From NCBI GenBank assembly GCA_947561395.2, contig OX387193.1:8246001-8310000 (forward strand): a stretch of DNA of 64,000 nucleotides. Direction: 5' to 3'. This document shows positions 25,606 through 37,015 of this stretch, in pieces (the first letter of the stretch is position 1; every line of letters begins with the position of its first letter). The translations under genes were made by a program, and so were the position numbers. A model generated the notes under the pieces. That model ran no database searches and was not told the DNA's origin. It saw only the letters and a program-made list of their open reading frames with translations. The stretch is from Buxus sempervirens. Lineage: Eukaryota > Streptophyta > Magnoliopsida > Buxales > Buxaceae.

Positions 25606-26683
25606 GCGGCAAATCTTTCAGATTTGCCCTTTTTCTCTCCACTTTTGGCTGTGCGGTTGCGGCAAATCTTTCAGATTTGCCCTTTTCTCTCCACTTTTGG
25701 CTTGAGTTGACGGCTGAGGTGACTCAGCCGCCCATTCGGACGAATCATGCTCCTCCAATTTTTATTATTTCCCATTTATCTTAAGTAATTCAATTAAGAT
25801 ATTTTTGCCCCTTCAAGGTTTGACCCTTCAGCTAGGTTTTTTTCATTTTCAGCAATTCTGGGGGTGCAAAAATGAGGTGCTGACACGTATTTCAAATACG
25901 GGCATGCCCTGCCCGTAATTCAAATACGGTCCAGCACGTTTTCAAAATGTTTGGATTTCAAACCTTTATTCAATTTGGTTTTTTGCAAGATTCTTATTCG
26001 ATTTTTCCGATTATTTTATTAAAAAGCGAGATTCTCTTTATTAAAATATTATTAAACACATTTATATTATTTATTTTATTGGTTTATTCCATTTTTGCTG
26101 CCTTTTTTTGCCACATGGGTAGTTTTTCTGAAACTTCAACTGCTCATAATTTCTTCATCCGGTGTCCGATTTCAGCAAACTTAGTGTCGTTGGAACCGGC
26201 TCGGAACCACCTGTCCACTGGGGTCAAGTTTGGTAGCTGAATTGGGGTTGAGCAAAAAGTCAACTTTTTGCTCCCCAAAAGTTTGACCAGCTCATATCTT
26301 TCTCATCTGGATTCCGGTTCCAGCAAATTCAGTTGCGTTGGAATCGTGTCGAAATGCTCTTTTCAATGAGATGAAGTTTGATGGCCAAATTTACTTGAAT
26401 CAAAAAGTCAATTTTTTCCCCCTCAGGGTTTGACTTTTGACTTTTCATTTTTTCTTTATTTTGGAGGTGCAAAAATCAGGTGCTAACACCTACCAGTAAC
26501 AACATTTTCTACTTTGGTCTATAGGTCTCAAAGTTTTATTCTTGGGTAACTTGGTTTTATCCTAAAAGGTCTCGTTGCTTGAGGGAGTTACTAGGCTATA
26601 TAAATTGATCTTCACTTTCTCCTCCCAAGTAATGTGGAGTAAATGATCTCTCACACTTTACCCACATGATCTAATACGGTTCC

Positions 26684-29649
26684 TGTGAGACATGGAAAAA
26701 TCACCGAGATGATCTCCTCCGTCATCACACAGGCTCAACAAAAATGGGAGAGTCGCCACCATTCAATCTTAGTGTGTGAATGGACACCAAAATCATCAAA
26801 AAGAACAAAAAGGCAAAAACTAGAGTAACAATAACTCTACTTGAAAATAAAATCCAGAGATGCATAAGGGGATTAGATTATGAACGGGGGAAGGTGTTAG
26901 GTACCCCCATTCACCCACACAAGGAGGTTGCCAAGTGTTGTTTATGCTAAAAAAAAAAGAAAGCTTACTAAAATAATCAAAAACCTTGAAAAAGGATTAA
27001 AGAAATGTATGATACTTTCACATGAGAAATCCAATGAATTCCAGATTCTCTTTTATGTCAGTATCACTTCTGGGATATCACCATTAGATGGAAATCAAAG
27101 CAAAACTTGAATAAAACCAAGTTGAGACAAATCCGGAAAATTCGGTAAAAGCTAGAGCCATTTGTCTTGAAATCATTCAAATCTAATTTAAATTGAATCA
27201 AACCAAATATATTTGAAATATTATGATAAATAGAAGACTTATGCAAATTTTCAATCAAATCTGGTTAAAACCTTAGGAGTTATGCTCCTTTGAAATCTGT
27301 TGTGGGAAATCAGTAAAAGTAACAAGCAAGCAACTTTGGAAATTCATTTAGAAAAATTAGCTCCATATAAATCCGTGAAGTTTGGCATGAATGAAGTATA
27401 TAGGGCCATCTTTCACATGAAACTAGCCTCATACAAAAATTCATCCGGATGTGCCTTGGGTGACCTCCCGAACAGGCCCCGAAGATCACAGATTAACCCA
27501 AAAATGTGCTGTTGAGCAGTTTTGAATAAATCAGTTACCCACGACACAAATGAAATCAAAAAATTATGAAACCAACTGGATTTGAAATTAAACTTCCAAA
27601 GGAAAACACAGAAACAAAAATCACTCAAATCGGACTTAAAACGAACACATGGCGCTCAGTCAAAGTGACAGGTTCAGCAATCTGGCCTGAACTGACCTAT
27701 TAACTTCGACTGAGTGGTGTCAAAAATCCACTTCATCAAAATTGATAAAATTTTGCAGACATAAACTAGACAGCCTCACATTTCCTGTGGCTTTGGAATC
27801 ACTCCAAAATTCATTCGGATGATGAAGTTATGAGTGTCCGAAGTTAGGGTACAACTGCTGTTTGGTTTAGACCTTTTTAAGTAAAATCAATCCAAAATGG
27901 TGATCAAGTGTGTGTGATCCGTGCAATATAAATCAAAATCACTTGAAAAAGTGTTGAAGAACCTCTAGGAAGAAATAGGGCACAAGTTTGGCTCACCATT
28001 CTCTCCGATTGGAGAGAATATACCAAAAACCCTAAAATTGAGCAAAAATGCCCAAAAGCGAGAGGTTAGACCTAAAGGTTTTCAATACTCAAAGAGAACT
28101 TGCTTGAAATCATTTTGAAAATCATTGAGAGATGTCCCAGAATTGCTTGGGTCATTTATTTCAGATTTATCACAATAAATGCAATAGATCCCAAATACAA
28201 GCCGATTCCGACAAAACGAGTGCAATATGTGCATGTGTACAAATTAACTCTTCAATCACAACATAACAACATATAGCATTCATATCAATTAAATGGGGTT
28301 CTAAAAAAACCTAGGGTTTGGTTCCGTTCCATTCTCGTTTCCCTTAGTTCTCTCTCCCCGTTTTACGGTTCTTCGAGATAATCTTGGGTTACTTTGAGTA
28401 TGAAACAGTTTTCATAGAACAAAAGGCTTTTCAAAAGAGTTATAATACTAAGGATCAATCCTCAGTCTCGTTTCCCCTAAATCCCTCTTCACGTTTTATG
28501 GCTAGAGGGAGTCTTGAGGTACTTTGAGTAGAGGAAGGGGTTGCATACACAAAGATTATGCCATTATTCTACAGAAAGGTAGAAGAAAAGAGCTAACCCT
28601 AGAATTTAAAGACAGAAAAATAAAGAGGGTTTTAGGCTTACCTGGGTTTTTGGAAGCAGTGCGGCAGCGGTTACCTTCTTTACTTGGAGTTATTCAACTT
28701 CCAACTTCTGGCCCTCAAAAATTCTTGGCAAAAGTTCTTGGCCATTTGCTTGAGGAGAGGCCTCCTATTTATAGGCAAAGGCTAGGGTTAAGGGTGCCCT
28801 AATGTTAGACACAAAATGATGTCTAGAATCCCCACACTTAACCCTAAGGCTATTTCCGAGATTTCCACTCCTTAAACAAAGGATATGATGGTAAAAAGTG
28901 AAAACTTTCGGAAAAATCTAATTTTGAGCAAAAACCTTGTATCCGACAACTCAGGTCGGATACAAGCAATTCTCTTTGTATCCGACATTATCTGTTGGAT
29001 ACAATAAAGATCTTTTGTATCCGACAGATAATGTCGGATACAATAAAGATGTTTTGTATTGGACATTATCTGTCGGATACAAAAAAAGAAGCTTTTATCT
29101 GAATTTTAACACAGGTAATACTTATTTACATGTAATATCTTAAGTAAATGGAGATTAAAAAATACGAGGACATTTACTTAAATGATATTACATGTAAATA
29201 AGCAAACACCCCCCATTTGAATCCATTAAAAATAGTTTCAGACCCAAATTCCAAGTGAATAAAAAGTCAACTTTCCAGTTCCAGGCTAAATTCCTGTTTT
29301 TCAGGTCTGGTAAAAAGATTCAACATATTAAAACCAAGGTATTCGTCAAGATTTAAAATCTCAAAAAATTCTTTTATGCAATAACATGGATAAAAACCTG
29401 ATTACTGGGAAAAATTATCTTGAAATCTTGCTTTAAAAAATATTTCATTTTCTGGGGTCAAAAGTCAACAAAATTCAACCGGAAAAAGTTTAACTTTACA
29501 CAAAATATCGAATTCGGGCCTTTTCCTTTACGGTTTTGGATTCAAATGGGTTAAGGATCTCAAACCCAATGCTAAGAATTGAAAATTCCAATAAGATATT
29601 TCTCTCTTTCATGATTTATCAAAAATCGTGCAATTTTGGGGTGTCTACA
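26684..29649 (-). mobile_element. Solo LTR A3, a divergent group A member
   Basis: It is 2966 bp, starts TGTGAGACATGG and ends GGGGTGTCTACA. The 5-bp duplication GTTCC is at 26679-26683 and 29650-29654. A GAGTCGCCACC block lies near the left end as in the other group A members. Minus-strand TATAAATA is at 28773-28766. No coding domain is visible. Confidence 0.9.
28937..29082. repeat. Palindrome array of LTR A3 (exact 39-bp period)
   Basis: Four 29-bp palindromes start at 28937, 28976, 29015 and 29054, all exactly 39 bp apart. Arms are TTGTATCCGACA and TGTCGGATACAA; the third unit has perfect 12-bp arms. The spacers are 10 bp. The array is upstream of the LTR TATA box by about 160 bp. Confidence 0.93.
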
Positions 29650-30875
29650 GTTCCCAATCATCATAGAATCGTGGAAAGAAATAGATAGTACTGAAATGAG
29701 AGAATAGAAATAAAGAAAAGATTGGTAGATGGCCGCTTTGGATTATATCAAACTAGTAAGGGTGCAGAGGGAATAGTTTTGTAACTGCCTGGGTTTGAAA
29801 TCAAAGGCAGAATTATGACGATTGAAACCCTATATTAATGAAACCTTCACAACATATGGTATAGGCATTTTGGGGAACTCGTGCATAGAGCTTGGAACGC
29901 TTCCCAAGCGGCTTTCTTGCTTTAAAACTGATTTAGTCGGCCTTGTGAGAGGGAACAATTATAATTGGCTAAATGGGTCTTCGGCTGCATGTGAGAGGGA
30001 ACAGTTATAAAATTGATTGTTAATTTTTGGAAAAATTAAAGCAGTTTTGATCATTGTACCCTTTTATTGATAACTCTTCTTAATTGTGTAAGGGCTATTC
30101 TATAAAGTCCAATATTTTGGTTGGCAAGATTCCCAAAGGAGAGAATTTGCGTTATATATTGTATAGATTAGGTAGTTGTTAGTTGACGATTCATGATAAA
30201 TAGTTCCTATTTATAAACTAGGGAGGAATAACAAATTGGAAACAAAGAAGCCTAGTTAAGTGGTTTGTTATAATGCCCCAACCCAGTGGGATATTATCTG
30301 CTTTGGGCCTAAGCCTAGTTAAGTGGCTTCATCCATTTCCGATGTGGGATCGGGATGTCACACTTGTACTTTTGAAGTGAAATGCTTCCATGTGGAGCAT
30401 CCCACGGTTAGTATTTTTCACTTTTTGTAAATGTTTTTATGTGGGGCCCATGTAGAAGAACACTCATCGTGGGGATGCTCCATGTAGAAGCATCACACTC
30501 TAAAATCAAGAGCTAATTTAGGCCTATATCTAAGATGATTTCATTTAGTTAGTTATGATGTTCAAGTGGCAGTAGCGGTAGTAACAAATCTATAAAATTG
30601 GGAAAAATTGAAGGCCATTTTGGATATATAATGTCAAGTAGAAAACTTGAGGTTCGCTATATACATAACTTGGGGAAATGCAAGTACCAAAAGAATTAAA
30701 TAAGTAAATGCAATTAATGGGGAGATAAATGAAAAAATAAATTAAAGAACAGTTTGAGGAATAGAAGTAGTTATATGTGTAAGGATATAAAAGTAAAATA
30801 GGTGGGTTGTTTGGATTTTCTTTTTTTTTTTTTTGGCATGGGGACAAATGTAACATTGATTTTTTAATATGTGAT

Positions 30876-31313
30876 TAGAGTTGGCAAAATGCGACCCGAC
30901 CCGATTAACCCAATAATAAACGGGTTGGGTTGACCCGTTTATTAATTGGGTTGGGGTTTCCCCAACCTGGCAGTAATCGGGTCAACCCGATTATGACCCG
31001 CCAACCTGACAGGTAACCCGATTAAAGGAAAATGTGGCAAAGTGTTTCGTTCCGGCCCGATTACCCCCAACCCGACCCGAACTCGGCATAACCCGATCCA
31101 ATTACCCCCCAACCCTATTTTAATCATATTTTTTGAAAATAAAAAATAAAAAAATAATAAACGGGTTGGCGGGTTGAACCCGTTTATTGGCGGGTTGGGT
31201 TTGGGGTTTTCCAACCCGCCTTAATTCAGTCCAACCCGAACCCAACCCGATTAACCACAACCCGATTATGACCCGAACCAAACCCGACCCAACCCAACAC
31301 GTTGCCAGCTCTA
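30876..31313. mobile_element. hAT-type MITE rich in ACCCG motifs
   Basis: The terminal inverted repeats are TAGAGTTGGCAA and TTGCCAGCTCTA (one mismatch). The 8-bp duplication TATGTGAT is at 30868-30875 and 31314-31321, the hallmark of hAT elements. The body (438 bp) is built of CCCGA/GGGTT repeats that can fold back on themselves. It has no transposase. The sister units at about 41910 and 55825 show the empty site. Confidence 0.9.
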
Positions 31314-31368
31314 TATGTGATCACTTAACATAACGATATAAAGGTGTGGTCTCCCTAGTTTGTGTTAG

Positions 31369-32484
31369 TGTTTACACCCGTCGTAGCCTGGCAAATGAGG
31401 AAAAGCCATGTGGTGTCTATATGGGCTAGTTTCGCTAGTAAAGACACGTAAGCATACACATATGTCTAAACAAGAAAACCGTATTCATACGTCTGAGGAA
31501 TGACGATATAGGACTAAGAACCGAGACCATCTGGATAAACAATGGGAACAATGAAGTTATTTGTTGGGATCGTGGCAAGCGGTTATCTTACCCGAATGAA
31601 GTGGAAAAGGTTGATAATTTCTAGAATAGACATAAAGGTCGTGCAAACATGGGACAGTAAACAACCGTCAAAGTTCAACTACAAAAGGCACAGTTGCGAA
31701 GGGCTCAAGGACAACATCCACTCAATTGCAACTGGTTACTATGATTATAATCCGATCATCCGTGATCACTATCCAGTCTCCTACACTCATCTTGTAGCAA
31801 GAAGGGATAATTTAGGACTCCTCTCACTGCTTCTTGTCGCAGTGACATTCTAGGCTACTATTTACTCCTTGAAGTGAAGACCCTACCACCGACAAGGAAG
31901 TTGAGGCCGCCCTTGTCTCCTAATTCTATAGTCCGATTATGGCTATAGGGTTACGAATAGCCGGTACTGAAGCTGTCTTTGGTCAAGCTAGGTGATTAGC
32001 GGAACGTCGGCTAAATAGTATTCCTGGGTGAATTACTGAATAAGCTTTACTAACAGATGCCCCCTATATCCCAACCTTATACTCTAATTACGGCTATAAG
32101 GCCAAGGGAGGCCGGTGCTGTTAGCATTGGTGGTTTTCATTTGTTTTATTTCTTTTTGAGTTATTTAAAAACTTGTTATAATCAACGATTGCGTCTTTGG
32201 GGACCGATATCTGAATATAGTATTTCGTTATTGCCATCTGTCATTTTGAAACACGAATAAGAACCCAAATGAAGACCAAACCCCTAGTTTTTATTCTTTC
32301 GTCTGACCAGTTTTATTACAGGCGACTTGCAGTATGGCTAGGCCGACTTCGGTTTAGATCTGGAATAGGTGCCCGGGGTTAGGATCCGGCCTGAATCATT
32401 GTATCGATAGATACTGGCACGCCCGCACAACGACATATCATCCTTACCACCACGTGTCGAGCCCAGACCAGTTTGGGAGGAACA
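31369..32484 (+). mobile_element. Solo LTR B1
   Basis: It is 1116 bp, starts TGTTTACACC and ends GGGAGGAACA, with the 5-bp duplication GTTAG at 31364-31368 and 32485-32489. The empty site is seen near 41955 and 55875. It is closely related to LTR B2 at 47237. Where B2 has TATAAAAGG, this copy reads TACAAAAGG (31680-31688), so its promoter is probably weakened. Confidence 0.92.
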
Positions 32485-34064
32485 GTTAGTTATACAAGAA
32501 GTGGTGCACGTGCAGTACTGCATGTGTGTAGAAAGGGAAATTATTGGAGGAAATAGTTGCAAAACTAATTGTTAGTTTTTGGGAAAGTTGAGGTAGTTTT
32601 GACCGTTCTACGCTTTTATTAATAAATCTTTTTAATAGGTGTGTAAAGGCTGTTTTGGAAAGCTACATATTTTGTTCGGAACGATTCCCAAGGGGCCTCT
32701 TCCCATTATATATATGGTAAAAGGCTAGGCCTATGCATTTTCATTAAATAGGGGACTGCACGCGCTACATGCGTAGCAAAATCCTAATTTGCAAATATTT
32801 TTATGAGGCTCACTTAGAAAAACACCCCCACCATGTCATTGTATTTGGTTAGTTATGCTTAAGTGATGTAACAAATCAATAAAAGAGGGAAAAACTGAGG
32901 AACAATTTGTGCATATATTATCAAGCCAAAATCTTGACAATTTTCTTTATATATTAATAATATAGATACCAGGGCTTCGCTTATTGTTACTGTCACATGA
33001 TTTTATAAGTCGGAAGTTGATATTTTGTTAAACGTGGCAAAACAAAGGCCGGTCGTTCCCTAACAATATATATCAACTTGGTACTATTCAAGTCATGTAT
33101 GTGAAAATAATGAGAATCCTTATTATTTAATGACCCAAAGACAAAAGTGGAAGTCTTTTTTTTTTTGTTGGTAAAGATAACATAAGATTCACTTTATTAC
33201 TTTTTAACTTATCTTACTTGTGACCCACCCATATAATCAGCACTAAGAAGGGGGTTAAGAAATCAGGGGTTGATTCGGCCAAAAACAAGGATACGCGTCT
33301 AAAGCAAAATTTGCTAATGCATTTGCTGCATTGGCACATAGATTTATACAAAAGAAAAGCATTATACCCTTTGGCCACTAAAAATATTACCAAAGTCAAA
33401 AATCGATCCATTACGTGATTGACGGTAGACCACACATGTGATAGGCTATGCTAATGAGAAAATGTTGGGTAATGACTGTGGTATCAAAGTCAACCACCAC
33501 ATACCAAGTTCGAATCATGGAGGGGGTGACATATAGGCTGGATTAAAATGTCTTGGTATTATGTATGGGCATGATGCTAAGTCATTGCATATTGATATGT
33601 GAGTGAAACCCCCAAAGAGAAAAAGGCTACAAAAGAAATTTTTGTATTCCTTAGAATACCTTTCTACAAATTTTAAAGTCTCCAATTTCCCCTTAATAGC
33701 TACTGACGTACCATTTTTGTAATCTTTGATAAAATGGTTGAAGTATGTACATACAGTACTACATGTGTCACCCCTAATCAACATAATTAAAGCATCACAT
33801 AGGAAATTTTTGACACTGGTATGTATTTATTAATTAACCAATCATGACTTTTATGATTGTTAGTAGCACGAAACAGACATTATTAGAGAGACAAAGACTC
33901 CACCCTTGGACCAAGTACTTAGACCTGACTACCAAAAAAAAAAAAATTACTTAGACCTACGCACACACACATAGCTGGGTGCATATATAGAAGCCTCACT
34001 AACTCAATTGAGGCTTATCTTCCACCAACATGACACAAATTTATTGACTCACATCACTCCTTGC
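32485..34064. other. Non-coding part of duplication unit 1, downstream of reductase copy a
   Basis: AT-rich sequence repeated in unit 2 (about 41960-43166 and 46362-46681), unit 3 (about 55880-57384) and, more eroded, at about 62380-63459. It contains a short LINE RNase H remnant. No intact gene is seen. Confidence 0.7.
33255..33440 (-). mobile_element. LINE RNase H C-terminal remnant (unit 1)
   Basis: On the minus strand the frame ends NLCANAANALANFALDAYPCFW...PLIS, like the C-terminal A-x-x-VADALA helix of plant LINE RNase H domains. The sister copies (42689-42830, 56600-56783) read ANAVADAL more clearly. Upstream parts are lost. It is inherited with the duplicated block, not a separate insertion. 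Confidence 0.5.
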
Positions 34065-35361
34065 TTAACTTCTGCTTATATTAAGGAAGCCCTTTTCTTT
34101 GCAGCTTTGAATTGCTCCATCATACATTTCACCCGGACTGTACTTGAATTTGAACCCCAAGTCCAACAGCTTCTTTGATGAGTAGCTAAATGGTTTACGA
34201 TCTTGAATATCTCTTAATGACCTGAGAAATAAGACTACCTCCATTAATTACTGTCCTGAAATTGAATTTGCTAAAGAAAATGAGCAAAGAAGAGAGAAGG
34301 AATAGAAGCGCACTCTGGGTTTGGCAGCTGGAATTCTGGGTATCTAGAATAAAGAAATTCTGCCAATTCATGGACTTTGAAGTCCTGAGATGAACAAATA
34401 TATCTCCCTTTTGCATTAGGACAATCAAGAAGGAAAATATGAGCTGAGACAACATCATCTACATGCACCATGTTTGCTGCAATGTTGTATGACCATTGAT
34501 CTCCTTTACCTGTATACATCAAACACAAGGCATCAAGATAAATCATAATTTGCAAAACAAATTAATGGGTTTGTTTATGTTTATCTGGGGATAAATCTTT
34601 TTAAAAGGAGAATTATATAATTCTACCAGATATCGAAGCCAAGGCCACAGACACTGAACTAGGGAGCTTGGGAGTGATGAAAGGACCGACGACACAGGAA
34701 GGAAGTACGGTCACAAGATCCAATCCATGTTTCTCAGCGTATTCTAGTGCGGCCTTTTCTGCTACCGTTTTTGAGATGGCATACGGAGAATTACGAAGCT
34801 TAAGACTTTTGCAGAAATCTGTATCAGTCCATGAATTCTCATCTACTATGTCATGATCCTCTTTGTTAAACATTACTGCAGCTATACTGGAAGTTAAAAC
34901 GACCCGTTTAACTGTCTTAGAATCCACGCATGCCTTCAATATGCCCAGAGTTCCTTCTACTGCCCTTTTGGTCACTACTTCTTCTGGCTCTTTCCCTTCA
35001 AAGTCTATGGGGGAAGCAACATGAAATACACCAACACATCCAGCAATGGCAGCACTGAAACTCTCTGGTTTGTCGAGATCTGCATTAAAGATCTTGAGAT
35101 TTTGTGATGCTCCCGGAAGGTTTGTAAGGTACCCGGCGCCTTCCTGTGGTCCTGTGTTCATTTTTTTTTTTGAAGGAAAAGTAAAGTAATTAAGGCTTTT
35201 CAGTTCTGAATTAGTTTTGGGTCTAAAGAGGAAGAAATTGACTAATTACCTCGAATTGTTGCCCGAACAGAGAAACCTTGTTGCAAGAGCCTCATGATCA
35301 ACCATGATCCAATATACCCAGTTCCACCTGTTACACACACAATACTTTTCTTTCCTTCCAT
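34065..35361 (-). CDS. Vestitone reductase/dihydroflavonol reductase-like protein, copy a
   Basis: Four exons on the minus strand (35361-35250, 35151-34627, 34509-34314, 34221-34065) join in phase to give 329 residues, the normal length of this family. The start is [20 protein letters not shown] with the Rossmann NADP(H)-binding glycines at residues 11-18. The Ser (VVLTSS, about 125) and the Tyr161-x3-Lys165 pair (YAISK) form the extended short-chain dehydrogenase active site. [13 protein letters not shown] and the ending [11 protein letters not shown] are typical of the DFR/anthocyanidin reductase/vestitone reductase clade. It would reduce a flavonoid-type ketone with NADPH in the cytosol; the substrate cannot be read from sequence. 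The exon 3 donor is GTGCGC, weaker than GTGAGT in copies c, e and f. Promoter, exon 1 and intron 1 are nearly identical to copy c, but most of exon 2 follows copies b and e. Confidence 0.92.
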
Positions 35362-35396
35362 CCTCTCTGTGTGTCTGTGCCATGCCTTCAACTAGT

Positions 35397-35404
35397 TTAT
35401 ATAG
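35397..35404 (-). promoter_or_regulatory. TATA box of reductase copy a
   Basis: Minus-strand TATATAAA lies 36 bp before the ATG. The same sequence precedes copy c. Distance to the start codon implies a very short 5' UTR. Confidence 0.65.
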
Positions 35405-35481
35405 TCCAACAAGAGGCATCCCAACTGCAAAAGACGCAGCCGGCCAATTGAATATTCATTAAAATCTATTGAAGCCTATTT

Positions 35482-35624
35482 GAATTAAATTAACAAATCA
35501 ACCTTGTAATTTGCCAAAGTTGTGACTATAACATCTATTTAATTAAGCGAAAAAAAGCGATATGACTGTTGATTTTATCAAATCAACCTTGGCAAAATAC
35601 AAGGTTGATTTGTTAATTTAACCA
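35482..35624. repeat. Fold-back sequence (MITE-like), also at 52521-52663
   Basis: Arms of about 40 bp, sharing AAATTAACAAATCAACCTTG in inverted orientation, flank an AT-rich centre of about 60 bp. Only a few mismatches separate the arms. No clear target-site duplication was found. Confidence 0.7.
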
Positions 35625-35918
35625 CTATCTTGTATCTTTTTTCCATTAATGTCTCGTTTTACACAAAGAATTAAAATTATATAGTAGAATTACAAAATCT
35701 ACAGATTTTTCACTTGTTTTTGGAAATTTTTTTTTTCTGATTTTGTCAAGTTTAAACTTTAGACCAACAATAAAAGGAAAAAAAAAAACAGAAAACTATT
35801 TTTGATATATATTATAGAATCCTATCTTTTCTTTGATTTTGGCTTTAAGTAAGAAACTAAACAAACCCCATTAAGAATCAATTTAAGATTTGGCAGCCAT
35901 GTAAGATCGATCCCTCAT

Positions 35919-36018
35919 GTTGGAAGATCTGTTGGTCCAACGGTCGAGGGTGTGTACACGTAGCTCCATGTACCTATGTGGACACGTATTTCTCCGTTGG
36001 ACCAGCAGATCTTCCAGC
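35919..36018. repeat. 100-bp hairpin, also at 52951-53050
   Basis: Arms of 25 bp read TTGGAAGATCTGTTGGTCC and its near-complement (CCGTTGGACCAGCAGATCTT) around a 50-bp loop. In unit 3 the arms have one mismatch. It could be a MITE remnant or a foldable transcript; it lies about 560 bp upstream of the copy a start. Confidence 0.7.
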
Positions 36019-37015
36019 CAAGGCTCCAGCAGATCTCAAGTCGTCCATCTCTCACTTATTCATAAATAATGCAGCTTCTTGTTATTTTCACAAACCTAAC
36101 CAAAGTCTGTGGATAAGAAACGTCGGCCCTATCTTCCAGTTGCACGTTTCTCTCAAATAATTGTTAAGTTGAACCTCTAACGTAATATCACCATTGTGGA
36201 ATTAAATCTCCTCCTATGTTTATCTAGATCCCTCACTTGGAAGTGAACGTTCGATGCTTGATACGACAGCATCTCACAGTCAAAGGAGGGGCAATTTAGG
36301 TATGCATAGTAGAAGATTTCTTCCGTGATAGACTTTGGTTCATATTTGTCAAAGTAACAAGAAACCGTCCTACCTAATGATCCAAAGACAAATGGTAGAA
36401 ATGACAAAAGAGGTGGACCACCTCAAAAGTGGTTGTCAATGTTATCGGAGTCAAGAGCAGGTGCATGTGTAGTGTTGTACGCACGTAAAAGGGGAAGAGA
36501 CGTAGGGAGATGATGTGGGAGGGAACACTTATAAAATTGATTGTTAAGTTTTGGAAAAATTAAGACAATTTTAATTGTTGTACCCTTTCATTAATAAATC
36601 TTCTCAATAGTGTGTAAGGGCTAATCTAGAAAGTCGAATATTTTTGTTGGTGGGATTCCCAAGTAGGCAATTCGCATTATATATTGTATAGATTAGGTAG
36701 TTCTTAGTTAATGATTCATGATAAGTAGTTCCTATTTATAAACTGGGAAGGGAATAGCAAATTGGAAACAAAGAAGCCTAGTTAAGTGGCTTGTTAGATG
36801 CTGTTACCTGTTGTGAACTTTAATATTTATTTATTTATATTGGAACAAACAAAGGCAAAGAAAGAAAACTTAAATGAACGGTATCAGAGCACAGAGGTGC
36901 TTCTTTTAATAGTTTTATGCAAATTCAATTGTCCGGCGGTGTCTTTTGCAATTGGGATGCCTCTTGTTGGACTAATATAAACCAGTTGAAGGCATGGCAC
37001 AGACACACAGAGAGG

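Larger units (their letters stand above)
24097..25885 (-). mobile_element. Solo LTR A2, nested in A1
   Basis: It is 1789 bp, starts TGTGCGCACCCC and ends GAGGTGCTGACA, with the 5-bp duplication CGTAT at 24092-24096 and 25886-25890. The TATA box on the minus strand is at 25312-25305. Its terminal sequences match the outer element, so it is a related but younger insertion. Confidence 0.93.
22273..26488 (-). mobile_element. Solo LTR A1 (group A) with a nested LTR inside
   Basis: The element starts TGTGCGCACC and ends GGTGCTAACA. It is flanked by the 5-bp duplication CCTAC at 22268-22272 and 26489-26493. Removing the nested copy (24097-25885 plus one 5-bp repeat) leaves about 2.4 kb. No gag-pol sequence is present, so it is a solo LTR. 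A minus-strand TATAAATA at 23909-23902 gives the orientation. The GGAGTCGCCACTGCCTGA block near the left end is shared by copies A1, A2 and A4, with a close variant in A5. Confidence 0.9.
29990..35151. repeat. Reductase-cluster duplication unit 1 (partial)
   Basis: From about 29990 (GAGAGGGAACAGTTATAAAA) the sequence matches about 37856 onward and 54930 onward with small differences, through the non-coding stretch to the 3' end of a reductase gene. It carries a MITE (30876-31313) and a solo LTR (31369-32484) that the other units lack. The left limit falls within 340 bp of LTR A3. Confidence 0.8.
35362..37015. other. Divergent spacer between copy a and fragment d1
   Basis: The spacer lies between two reductase start sites pointing away from each other. 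It holds two inverted repeats (35482-35624 and 35919-36018) and is duplicated at 52395-54091. The unit 3 version has an extra stretch of about 50 bp near 53495. Open frames in it are not conserved proteins. Confidence 0.7.

Noticed and set aside
22298-25784. Many open frames of 60-127 residues in the 22-26 kb region
   Set aside because: They lie within solo LTRs, overlap on both strands and reflect GC-rich LTR sequence and palindromes rather than proteins.
28524-28802. 92-residue open frame in LTR A3
   Set aside because: It lies in the leader region of a solo LTR on the strand opposite to LTR transcription and has no family resemblance.
28937-29082. Regular 39-bp repeats resembling a CRISPR array
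   Set aside because: The repeats are long palindromes with short, similar 10-bp spacers inside a plant LTR; there are no unique spacers or cas genes, and the host is a plant.
30241-30380. CCCAACCCAGTGGG...GATGTGGGATCGGGATGTCAC stretch repeated in units as a possible separate transposon
   Set aside because: It moves with the duplicated block and has no ends or target duplication of its own in this window.
36177-36407. 76-residue frame repeated at 53209-53439
   Set aside because: It recurs only because the block is duplicated; the frame has no known domain and differences between copies are not synonymous-biased.
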